Assembly: GCA_900316835.1 (NCBI GenBank)
Contig: ONEL01000005.1
Coordinates: forward strand, 1 to 64,000
Length of the DNA stretch: 64,000 nt
Source: an uncultured Prevotellaceae bacterium
GTDB lineage: Bacteria; Bacteroidota; Bacteroidia; Bacteroidales; Muribaculaceae
Reading direction: 5' to 3'
The notes beneath the pieces were generated by a model. That model saw nothing but the letters and a program-made list of their open reading frames with translations. It searched no databases and was not told the origin of the DNA. Positions 50,384 to 58,477 of the stretch are shown in pieces (the first letter of the stretch is position 1; each line of letters opens with the position of its first letter). Both the position numbers and the translations under genes were made by a program.

Positions 50384-52492
50384 ATGAAAAAGCATCTATT
50401 ACTCTTAACAATCGCCACGCTTCCGTTGTTTTGCCAAGCTCAAGGATGGCCCGACAACTATGGTGGGGTGATGCTACAAGCTTTCTCTTGGAACTCCTTT
50501 GGCGACACTAAATGGAAAAACCTTACCAAGCAGGCCGAGGAAATGTCGCAGTATTTCAACCTGGTGTGGGTGCCACAGAGTGGATGGACAGGCAACAGCG
50601 GTTCCATGGGCTATGACCCCAAGTACTACTTTGACCAGCACAGTGCATTTGGTAGCGAAGCCGAGTTGCGCACGATGATTAACACCTTCAAGGGCTACGG
50701 CACTGGAATGATTGCCGACATCGTGGTTAATCACCGTGGCAATCTTAGCAACTGGGTAGACTTCCCCGAGGAAACCTACAATGGCGTGACCTATAAGATG
50801 TACTCGACCGACATCTGCAAGAATGACGATGGTGGAGAGACCGCTAACCACTTGCCCGCAGGCATGTCGCTGAGTGCCAATAACGATGAGGGTGAGGACT
50901 GGAGCGGTATGCGCGACCTCGATCACAAGAGCGAGAATGTGCGCAACGTCATCAAGGCTTACCTTGGTTTTTTGGTTAACGACATCGGCTACACTGGATT
51001 CCGTTATGACATGACACGAGGCTTCGGGGCTAATCGTGTGGCTGAATACAACGCTTCCTGTGGGGTGCAATACTCGGTGGGAGAGTACTGGAGCAACCAG
51101 AACGATATACAAAACTGGATTAACAACTGCAAGTGGAACAATGTGAACATGAGTGCTTCGTTCGACTTCCCATTCCGCTACACCGTGCGCGACGTGGTGC
51201 GTGGATATCGCGATGGAGCGCAAGGAACCAAAATCACGTGGAAAGACCTCACTGTAGGTGGTGTCATGGCAAGTAATGCTTACAAGCGTTATGCCGTCAC
51301 ATTTGTTGAGAACCACGACACGCAAGACCGCACCTCGGTGGGTGGGGGAGAACAAGACCCCATCAAGAAAGATACCTTGGCAGCTAACGCCTACTTGCTT
51401 ACCATGCCAGGTACACCATGCGTCTTCCTGCCTCACTGGAAGGCCTACAAGCAGGAAATCAAGAACATGATTGATGTGCGCAAGGCTGTGGGGGTTACTA
51501 ACTCTAGCACCGCGCAAAAGTATTCAACCGATAGAAACTATGAGCTCTCGGCTTTCAAGTCAAGTGGCGCCGATGGTAAGGCAATGTATTGCCTCGTGGG
51601 CAACAACAAGCACACTAGCTACGACCGAATTGTTACTCAGTATTATGCTTCAATTCTCAACGAGGCGGTTGAGGTTACCAAGGGCTATGGCTATCGTCTG
51701 TTTATGTCTAAGAACTGCGAGACAGCATGGGTCGATAAGGCCAATGGCAAGTATAAAAATGCCTTCACTGCCACCCTCACGGCTGTAACCGCGACAAGTG
51801 GTGCCAAGCTGGTTTACACACTCGACGGTAGCACCCCCACGGCTAGCAGCACACAGGTGGAAAGTGGGGCGACTATTAATATCACCCAGCCTTGCACACT
51901 CAAGGTGGGTTTACTCAAGGGAAGCGCTGTGAGTGGCATCGTCACTCGCACCTATGAGTTCTCGGCAGCATCAAGGTTTATCAATGTGTATGTTAATGTC
52001 GAGAACGTGGGCTGGGATCCGGTGCGTTACTACACTTGGGACCAAGTGGACGCGCAACACAATGGCAACTGGCCAGGTGAGGCTATCACCACTACCACTC
52101 AAATTGCTGGACACACATGGTATGTTAAGCAATATGAACTGGAGGACGACGACTGCTACATAAACTTTGTGTTCAACACTGGTGCCAATGGCTCTCCTCA
52201 AACCATCGATGTGCTCGAAGCCACTACCGACATGTACTATGTGGTTAAGAACACTAAGCAAGGTGACAAATATGTGGTAGAAGCTATTGACGATCCCGCT
52301 AACTTCACGCTCGACACAGTGCCCGGTGATGTGAATGGTGACGGCGAAGTGACAGGTAGCGATGTTACTGCTCTCTACAACCACATCCTCTTCGGCCAGG
52401 ATACCGCTATCTTTAACGGCGACCAGAATGGCGATGGCGAAGTGACAGGTAGCGATGTGACCGCAGTCTACAATATTATCCTGGGACTCTAA
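50384..52492 (+). CDS. Secreted GH13 alpha-amylase with dockerin-like repeats
   Basis: The 702-residue enzyme has a signal peptide (1-19, ending CQA) and a GH13 barrel with all three catalytic acids: Asp209 in GFRYDMTRG (nucleophile), Glu234 in SVGEYW (acid/base) and Asp312 in FVENHDTQ. Residues of about 455-530 form a chitobiase-C-like beta domain (LVYTLDGSTPTASSTQV). A starch-binding-like domain follows near residues 525-625 (VYVNVENVGWDPVRYYTWD). The end is a pair of Ca-binding dockerin-like units, GDVNGDGEVTGSDVTALYN and GDQNGDGEVTGSDVTAVYN, as in the M6 protease. It should cut starch or glycogen outside the cell. No sus cluster is adjacent. A consensus promoter precedes it and a clear terminator follows. 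Confidence 0.95.
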   Translation: MKKHLLLLTIATLPLFCQAQGWPDNYGGVMLQAFSWNSFGDTKWKNLTKQAEEMSQYFNLVWVPQSGWTGNSGSMGYDPKYYFDQHSAFGSEAELRTMINTFKGYGTGMIADIVVNHRGNLSNWVDFPEETYNGVTYKMYSTDICKNDDGGETANHLPAGMSLSANNDEGEDWSGMRDLDHKSENVRNVIKAYLGFLVNDIGYTGFRYDMTRGFGANRVAEYNASCGVQYSVGEYWSNQNDIQNWINNCKWNNVNMSASFDFPFRYTVRDVVRGYRDGAQGTKITWKDLTVGGVMASNAYKRYAVTFVENHDTQDRTSVGGGEQDPIKKDTLAANAYLLTMPGTPCVFLPHWKAYKQEIKNMIDVRKAVGVTNSSTAQKYSTDRNYELSAFKSSGADGKAMYCLVGNNKHTSYDRIVTQYYASILNEAVEVTKGYGYRLFMSKNCETAWVDKANGKYKNAFTATLTAVTATSGAKLVYTLDGSTPTASSTQVESGATINITQPCTLKVGLLKGSAVSGIVTRTYEFSAASRFINVYVNVENVGWDPVRYYTWDQVDAQHNGNWPGEAITTTTQIAGHTWYVKQYELEDDDCYINFVFNTGANGSPQTIDVLEATTDMYYVVKNTKQGDKYVVEAIDDPANFTLDTVPGDVNGDGEVTGSDVTALYNHILFGQDTAIFNGDQNGDGEVTGSDVTAVYNIILGL

Positions 52493-52516
52493 GTCTAAAT
52501 TGGTAATATAATAGTA

Positions 52517-52553
52517 AAAACCACTTGGAAGGCATGGCTTTCCAAGTGGTTTT
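52517..52553 (+). terminator. Terminator of the amylase gene
   Basis: AAAACCACTTGGAA (52517-52530) pairs with TTCCAAGTGGTTTT (52540-52553) around a 9-nt loop, and the downstream arm ends in T residues. Confidence 0.85.
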
Positions 52554-52599
52554 CTTGTTTTAGTTCACTCAAGTGTGGGATTATTACCAATTTTATGTG

Positions 52600-52607
52600 T
52601 AATTTTG
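52600..52607 (+). promoter_or_regulatory. -7 box for the dicarboxylate symporter
   Basis: TAATTTTG lies 32 nt before the start codon. The -33 region does not match TTTG. Confidence 0.45.
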
Positions 52608-52639
52608 CGGCACATTTCATGACGTGTAAAAACTAATAT

Positions 52640-53812
52640 ATGACAAAGAAAATAAAGATTGGGCTTCTGCCTCGCATTATTATTGCCATTGCTCTAGGCA
52701 TTGGGTTGGGATTGGTGCTGCCATTACCTGTGGTGAGAGTATTTGTCACCTTCAACAGCATCTTTAGTCATTTCTTGCAATTTCTCATCCCGCTCATCAT
52801 TATTGGGCTCATCACACCAGCTATCAGCGACATTGGCAAGAATGCCGGTCGCCTGTTGCTCATCACCACTATCATTGCCTATGGCGACACCGTGTTTGCG
52901 GGATATCTGAGCTACTTTACAAGTTCTAGCATCTTTCCGTCGCTCATCAGTCATGGACAAGAAGTTGAGCATATTGCCGAGAGCAAGGCGCTGGAGCCTT
53001 TCTTCACTATCAACATTCCACCACTGGTCGATGTGATGTCGGCACTGGTGTCAGCATTCACCGTGGGACTTGGAATAGCATTCTTTGACTCTAAAATACT
53101 TAAAAATGGCTTTGACGAGTTCAAGGATATTGTAACCAAGACCATTGAAGTTGCGCTCATACCATTATTGCCAGTGTATATATTTGGTATCTTCCTGGAG
53201 ATGAGTCACACTGGGCAGGCATGGCGCGTGCTTAACGTGTTTATCGCCATCATTGGAGTGATCTTTGCTTTGCACATATTCCTGCTTGTGTTACAATATT
53301 GCGTAGCGGGACTAATTGTTCATCGCAATCCGTTCAAGCTTTTGTGGAATATGTTGCCGGCTTATTTTACAGCACTGGGCACCTCGTCGAGCGCTGCCAC
53401 TATCCCGGTTACCTTAAACCACTCAATCAAGAACGGCGTTAGCAGTGGCATTGCCGGCTTTGTGGTGCCACTTTGCGCAACTATTCACCTTTCAGGTAGT
53501 TGCCTGAAAATTGTGGCGTGTGCCGTAGCGCTGATGTTGATGATGGAAATGCCCTTTGACGTAGGTCTCTTCACTGGCTTCATCTTGATGCTTGGTGTGA
53601 TGATGGTGGCGGCACCAGGTGTGCCGGGCGGAGCCATCATGGCGGCACTGGGTGTGCTACACTCCATACTAGGCTTCGATGCTCAACAGCAAGCACTCAT
53701 GATTGCTCTTTACATCACCATGGATAGCTTCGGCACCGCATGCAACGTCACCGGCGACGGAGCTATCGCCCTCATCATCGACAAAATCAACGCCCGACGA
53801 GAAGGGAAATAA
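52640..53812 (+). CDS. Dicarboxylate/amino acid:cation symporter (DAACS family)
   Basis: The 390-residue membrane protein belongs to the SLC1/GltP-like family. The hallmarks are the serine-rich re-entrant hairpin ALGTSSSAATIPVTL near residue 255, the VPLCATIHLSGSCLK helix (where most members read VxPxGATxNMDG) and the second hairpin with GVPGGAIM. The family imports glutamate, aspartate or C4-dicarboxylates with sodium or protons. The changed NMDG-like segment (IHLSG) may alter cation or substrate choice. It is monocistronic. Confidence 0.9.
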   Translation: MTKKIKIGLLPRIIIAIALGIGLGLVLPLPVVRVFVTFNSIFSHFLQFLIPLIIIGLITPAISDIGKNAGRLLLITTIIAYGDTVFAGYLSYFTSSSIFPSLISHGQEVEHIAESKALEPFFTINIPPLVDVMSALVSAFTVGLGIAFFDSKILKNGFDEFKDIVTKTIEVALIPLLPVYIFGIFLEMSHTGQAWRVLNVFIAIIGVIFALHIFLLVLQYCVAGLIVHRNPFKLLWNMLPAYFTALGTSSSAATIPVTLNHSIKNGVSSGIAGFVVPLCATIHLSGSCLKIVACAVALMLMMEMPFDVGLFTGFILMLGVMMVAAPGVPGGAIMAALGVLHSILGFDAQQQALMIALYITMDSFGTACNVTGDGAIALIIDKINARREGK

Positions 53813-53911
53813 AATTGTCTTAAACCAGTTTTGTTAAAATATTGGTTGGCACATTCAATAATGTGTGATTTAGTGGCTTGCTATGTTCCTTTTTTAATCA
53901 AGAAATCAGGA

Positions 53912-54502
53912 TTATGATATGCTTGAAATAGTTTGTTGTGCCAGTTTCTTCCAGCGCAGGTAGCCGGCTACTGCCATGATGGTATAGAAGCCGTAGAGAC
54001 TGGCGGTGAAGGGGATGCCCTTGTAGATGTAGAGACCACAGCTCACGGCATCAACAACAAGCCACAAGAGCCATTGCTCAACATATTTCTTGGCAAGAGC
54101 CCACAGTGCTACGGCACTCAGTGCTGTAGTGAAGCTGTCGAGCAGGGGCACGGTGCTGTCGGTAAAGGTAGATAGAAACCAGTATAGACCTCCCCATAAT
54201 GCAAACCCCACTATCACCGATGGCATGATGTGGTTGCGCTTGTAGTGAGTGATGGGCACTTCTTTGGCATCGCCGTCTTTCTTGCCCCATCGCCAGCAGC
54301 AGTAGCCATAGATGGCTGCCGCCACGTAGTAGAACTCCATGCCAAAGTCGGCGTAGAGTCCTTTGGCAAAATAAAGGTAGCTATGCACGATGGGCATTAT
54401 TATGCTCACCGCCCACAGCCAAATGTTGGCGCGGTACTCGAGCCACAGGTAAAGTAACCCGAGCACCGTGCTAACGATATCTATCAATTTGAGCCAGTCC
54501 AT
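53912..54502 (-). CDS. pnuT: PnuT thiamine transporter (PnuC family)
   Basis: The ATG at 54502 (MDWLKLIDIVSTVLGLLYLWLEYR) is chosen; an upstream GTG would add five residues. The 196-residue protein has about seven membrane helices and the PnuC-family pattern (WLWAVSIIMPIVHSYLYFAKGLYADFGMEFYYVAAAIYGYCCW, then the late WLLWLVVDAVSCGLYIYKG). PnuC homologues placed behind a TPP riboswitch and a TonB receptor in Bacteroidetes are the thiamine carriers PnuT. It starts 42 nt after the receptor's stop, in the same transcript. The thiamine pyrophosphokinase gene that often completes the operon is absent here. Confidence 0.9.
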   Translation of the reverse strand: MDWLKLIDIVSTVLGLLYLWLEYRANIWLWAVSIIMPIVHSYLYFAKGLYADFGMEFYYVAAAIYGYCCWRWGKKDGDAKEVPITHYKRNHIMPSVIVGFALWGGLYWFLSTFTDSTVPLLDSFTTALSAVALWALAKKYVEQWLLWLVVDAVSCGLYIYKGIPFTASLYGFYTIMAVAGYLRWKKLAQQTISSIS

Positions 54503-54544
54503 AACTCTTATAGTCACTATAGTTACGATAGCCTCTATAAATTA

Positions 54545-56791
54545 TTAGAACTTAAACGTGAGGTGGCCAAGCACGTTGAAACCTGCCATGGGATAGAAGC
54601 GTGGGTCGCTCACTAGGGTAGGAGTACTGCTCTTGTCTCCATCGGTGTAGACGGCAGCTGTCTGCGAGTAGCCGTTGGTCTCATACTTGGCGTTGAACAG
54701 GTTATAGAAGGTGACTCCTGCTGTGATTGCCTTAACGTGTGGCAGCTTGAAGGTGTAGGCAAGGTTGAGGTTGCTCACAAAGTAGGGGTCGAGTGAGTCA
54801 TCCTTGTTCTCAAAGTTGTCGAGATACTGGCGGCTCACATATTGCGACTGCAGCTGAGCTTCGAAACCCTTGTAACTGAATGCGAGCACGCTGTTGAGGA
54901 TAGCGCTTGGTGAGAAGGCGATGGTGGTGTTGCCTTTCTCAATAGCGGTCTGTGTCCACATCTCATCCCAATGGTCGTCGTAGTCGCTCACGTAGCCCAC
55001 ATAGTTCTTGATAATGTTACGACTAAGGGTGGCGTTTACATCCCATCTCAACCAACTTGCAAACTGATAGCCTGCCATGAGTTCGATGCCACAGCGGTAA
55101 CTGTCGGGCACGTTCTCTGACATGAGCTCGCCTATCTCGTTGAGCTTGCCATTAAGCACGAGCTGGTCCTTATACTTCATGTAGTAAAGGTTGATACCTG
55201 CATCAAAGTTCCCGGCGCGCAACACATAGCCCAGTTCCCAGTCATAGAGCTTCTCGGCTTTAGGGTGAACAGTGAGTGGACCGTCGTTATAGTTGTTGCG
55301 GGTGGGCTCCTTCTGAGCTACACCAAACGAGGCATACACGCGGTTTCCTGAGTTTATGCGCCAGTTCACACCCACCTTGGGGTTGAAGAAGTTAAAGGTA
55401 TCGTCAACGTCAAGAATCTGCATGTGCTCGGGGCTTGCGGTCCAGTCCCACTTGTCGTTGACGCCCTTGATAGTGTAGCCAATGTGGCGATACTGCAAGT
55501 CGACATAGGCGCTCAGGCCCTTCCAAATATTGTAGTTGTTTTTCCAGTAGATGTTAAACTCAGTCTTCTTGCCCTTGTTGCGATAGTATTCATGGCTAGG
55601 ATCAAGTGTTCCCAGGTAGTTCTCTACCCAAATCACCTTGCCGTGGTGGTTGTTGCTGTACTTGTTAAAACCGCCACCCAACACACTATATAGCTTGTTG
55701 CCAGTGTAGTGAATCGAGAAAATACCACCACCAAAGCCACTATCCAATATCTTCTTGCGCACGAGGCTCGACTTCTTAACCTTCTCACCATTTAGCTCAA
55801 AGGGTTCAAGGCTGTACTCGGTGAGTGTGCGTGCGTTCTTGTATTCCTGATAGTAGCCGTAGCCGTCGGTGTAGTGAAGAGCGGCATTGAGTCTCCAGTT
55901 ATTGTTGAAGCGGTGATCGAAAATCAGTTGGTAGTTAAACTGCTTGTAGATGTCCTTTTGGTCATCATAGAAACCAGTCACCACACCGTCGTGCTTAATC
56001 TCACCATTGGGATTATAGGTGCGGTTATTCTTCAAGTCATCACGGCTGATTCCGTCCCAGGCATGATAGGTGTCTTCCTTGCCGCCAAACGAAATGAAAC
56101 GCAATGAGGTGCGGTCGCCGTAGTAGCCCAATTGAGCAAAATAAGAAATCATTGACGCGCTTGCACGGTCGCGGTAGCCGTCGCTCGAGATATGCGACAC
56201 GCGGGCGTCGGCCATCCAGTGTTCACCCAGGCGACCTGTGCCCACCCTAAAGGTCTCCTTGTTAGTATTATAGGAGCCGTATGATCCTGAGAGTTCGGCA
56301 TAGGGGGTAACGGCAGGTGCTTGAAGGCGCATGTTCACGCTGGCTCCAAATGCGCCAGAGCCATTGGTCGAGGTGCCCACGCCACGCTGGATTTGCACGT
56401 CGCGTAGCGACGAGGCAAGGTCGGGGGTGTTCACCCAGAACACGCTGTGGCTCTCGCTGTCGTTGACGGGAATGTCGTTGATGGTAACATTGATGCGGGT
56501 GGCATCGGTACCACGCACACGCATCGACGTGTAGCCCACACCGGCTCCTGCGTCGCTGGTGGTGAGCATGCCAGGGGTGAACTGTAACAGTTGAGGCATG
56601 TCGAGACCATGATTATTGGCTTCGATTTGTCGTTTACTAACGTTAGTGTAAGCAACAGGTGTGTTGCTTGAGGCACGAGTCGCAAGCACCTCCACTTCCT
56701 TGAGGCGCAGTGTGTCGCTTGCCTGCTGCTGTGCGGTGGCAAGCATGCTACCACAAGCTATGGTGGCAGCAAGAATGATAGTCTTCTTCAT
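54545..56791 (-). CDS. TonB-dependent outer-membrane receptor for thiamine (OMR1-type)
   Basis: The 748-residue receptor has a signal peptide (1-20, ending ATA). A short TonB-box-like stretch (TLRLKEVEVLATR) leads into the plug domain (MPQLLQFTPGMLTTSDAGAGVGYTSMRVRGTDATRINVTINDIP). The rest is the 22-strand barrel, ending in an aromatic residue (LGHLTFKF). There is no carboxypeptidase-regulatory-like N-terminal domain, so it is not a SusC type. Its place directly behind a TPP riboswitch and before pnuT assigns it to thiamine or thiamine-phosphate uptake across the outer membrane. Confidence 0.92.
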   Translation of the reverse strand: MKKTIILAATIACGSMLATAQQQASDTLRLKEVEVLATRASSNTPVAYTNVSKRQIEANNHGLDMPQLLQFTPGMLTTSDAGAGVGYTSMRVRGTDATRINVTINDIPVNDSESHSVFWVNTPDLASSLRDVQIQRGVGTSTNGSGAFGASVNMRLQAPAVTPYAELSGSYGSYNTNKETFRVGTGRLGEHWMADARVSHISSDGYRDRASASMISYFAQLGYYGDRTSLRFISFGGKEDTYHAWDGISRDDLKNNRTYNPNGEIKHDGVVTGFYDDQKDIYKQFNYQLIFDHRFNNNWRLNAALHYTDGYGYYQEYKNARTLTEYSLEPFELNGEKVKKSSLVRKKILDSGFGGGIFSIHYTGNKLYSVLGGGFNKYSNNHHGKVIWVENYLGTLDPSHEYYRNKGKKTEFNIYWKNNYNIWKGLSAYVDLQYRHIGYTIKGVNDKWDWTASPEHMQILDVDDTFNFFNPKVGVNWRINSGNRVYASFGVAQKEPTRNNYNDGPLTVHPKAEKLYDWELGYVLRAGNFDAGINLYYMKYKDQLVLNGKLNEIGELMSENVPDSYRCGIELMAGYQFASWLRWDVNATLSRNIIKNYVGYVSDYDDHWDEMWTQTAIEKGNTTIAFSPSAILNSVLAFSYKGFEAQLQSQYVSRQYLDNFENKDDSLDPYFVSNLNLAYTFKLPHVKAITAGVTFYNLFNAKYETNGYSQTAAVYTDGDKSSTPTLVSDPRFYPMAGFNVLGHLTFKF

Positions 56792-56813
56792 AAAAATGTG
56801 TTAATAAGTTTTG

Positions 56814-56937
56814 TTCTCTACGCCGGTATTACCCGGTTCAGATTCCATGGGTATGTTCTCAGCCACACCAGCCAAGTGTGATCGCTCTTAATGATAAAAG
56901 GTTGACTCACAACGGCTTTAATGGTATAGCACCCCCA
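56814..56937 (-). promoter_or_regulatory. TPP riboswitch (THI element)
   Basis: Read on the minus strand, the element opens with GGGGGTGCT. It then has an enlarged P3 arm and the conserved GGCTGAGA (56864-56857). ATACCC follows, and the end is TGAACCGGGTAATACCGGCGTAGAGA, matching the consensus core GAACCTGATCTGGGTAATACCAGCGTAGGGA. The aptamer ends about 22 nt before the receptor start codon, and no terminator hairpin fits in between. Control by blocking translation initiation is therefore more likely than attenuation. Confidence 0.94.
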
Positions 56938-56956
56938 AACTCATTGAATCGTAGTG

Positions 56957-56988
56957 CAAAGGTACAATAATTCATCCACTTGTGCAAG
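56957..56988 (-). promoter_or_regulatory. Promoter of the thiamine uptake operon
   Basis: TACCTTTG (56964-56957) on the minus strand has CTTG 20 bp upstream (56988-56985), close to the -33 TTTG. Transcription would start just before the riboswitch. Confidence 0.68.
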
Positions 56989-57001
56989 TGTGGTAGTGGC
57001 T

Positions 57002-58477
57002 TTACCATGTGCCGTACTCTGAGCGCACGGCATCGATGCGAAGAAGGATAAATAGTAGAATGGTAAATCCCCACAGTGAAGAACCGCCATAGGAGAAGAA
57101 AGGTAACGGAATACCAATCACTGGCACTAGTCCAATTACCATTCCAATGTTGATGGTGAGGTGGAATATGAGTATCGAGGCAACACAGTAAGCATACACT
57201 CGTCCAAAGGTGGTGTGTTGCCGTTCTCCTATTGCTATAACGCGTAAAATTAAGGTTAAGAACAAGATGAGCACAGTTGTTGTTCCCACGAAGCCTTCTT
57301 CTTCGCCTATGGTGCAGAAGATAAAGTCGGTGTGCTGCTCGGGGACATAGTTAAGCTTGGTTTGTGTGCCTTGCAAGAAACCTTTGCCGGTAAGACCACC
57401 CGAACCTATGGCTATCTTTGATTGGTTCACGTTATATCCCTTGCCCTTGAGGTCTTCTTCTATGCCCAGAGCAATGTTGATGCGGTTTTGCTGGTGAGTA
57501 GCAAGCATGTTGAATGCCACGTTCACCGAGAACATGAAGATTATCGACGCTACGGCAAAGATTACCGTCATGAGCACCTTGTTAAGGTCGTCGTGGAACA
57601 TGCCTATGAGCAGATAGATGAGCGAAGCGGGTATTACAGTGAAAAAGAATACATAACCATTGATGTGAACACCCATGGCTGTGAGTCCCCACGCAATTAG
57701 TGCGCATGCTATGTAGCCCAGTGCCACATTGCGACCCAAAATTAGCGAGCGGCAATACATTAGTAGCATGAGCACTATTATCACCATCACGCAAGTGAGA
57801 ACGATGAATATTCCTGTGGGGATGCCCATGGTGAGTGTGGCGGCAAACTTCAGAACTATCACAAAGTAGCTGACTGCCGCAAGCATGGCAAACAGCACAA
57901 ATCCGTTCATGCCCTCGCGATAAAGAACAAGTATTAGCGAGAAGTATACTAGCGCCGAGCCGGTCTCACGCTCTAGTAGAATGCATGCTACAGGCAAGAA
58001 AATAATGAACAGGGGAACTATGTAAGTGCGCCAGCCTTTGATCTGGAAACCATAGGTGCTAAACAACTTTGCAAGCGCTAGTGCTGTAGCGGTCTTGGCA
58101 AACTCGGCAGGCTGGATGCTCACAGGTCCAAATCGCAGCCACGAGTGTGAACCCTTGATGTTGGGGGACACAAAGGCGGTGACTATCAGGATGATAATCA
58201 TGATGGCATAGATGGGATAGGCATAGGCCTCGTAGAGCCTGCGGTCAATGAGCAGTAGCGAGAAACCAATGGCAAACGAGAGCCCTATCCACAGGAATTG
58301 CTTGCCTGAGAAGGTGTCGAAATCAAACATGCTCACCTGGCTAGTGCTGCTGGTGGTGGCGGCATAGATGCTCACCGCACCAGCAATTACCAGCACGACA
58401 TATAGCAGCACGGTAAACCAGTCGACAGATGCTAACAGGCGATTGCTCTCGTTATTGTTATCCCTTGTAGATGCCAT
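57002..58477 (-). CDS. rodA: Rod-shape glycan polymerase RodA
   Basis: The 491-residue SEDS protein has ten or more membrane helices. The hallmark segments are GSHSWLRFGPVSIQPAEFAKTATALALAK near residue 110 and the large periplasmic loop with GKGFLQGTQTKLNYVPEQHTDFIFCTIGEEEGF. VIGLVPVIGIPLPFFSYGGSSL lies near the end. It polymerises lipid II into lateral-wall glycan with PBP2, encoded directly upstream with a 20-nt overlap. It is longer than the E. coli protein because of extra helices near residues 230-310. Confidence 0.95.
   Translation of the reverse strand: MASTRDNNNESNRLLASVDWFTVLLYVVLVIAGAVSIYAATTSSTSQVSMFDFDTFSGKQFLWIGLSFAIGFSLLLIDRRLYEAYAYPIYAIMIIILIVTAFVSPNIKGSHSWLRFGPVSIQPAEFAKTATALALAKLFSTYGFQIKGWRTYIVPLFIIFLPVACILLERETGSALVYFSLILVLYREGMNGFVLFAMLAAVSYFVIVLKFAATLTMGIPTGIFIVLTCVMVIIVLMLLMYCRSLILGRNVALGYIACALIAWGLTAMGVHINGYVFFFTVIPASLIYLLIGMFHDDLNKVLMTVIFAVASIIFMFSVNVAFNMLATHQQNRINIALGIEEDLKGKGYNVNQSKIAIGSGGLTGKGFLQGTQTKLNYVPEQHTDFIFCTIGEEEGFVGTTTVLILFLTLILRVIAIGERQHTTFGRVYAYCVASILIFHLTINIGMVIGLVPVIGIPLPFFSYGGSSLWGFTILLFILLRIDAVRSEYGTW

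Noticed and set aside
50474..51517. A 347-codon open frame antisense to the amylase gene
   Set aside because: It lies wholly opposite a gene with all GH13 catalytic motifs, has no recognisable domain or promoter, and is explained by the GC-rich codon phase of the real gene.
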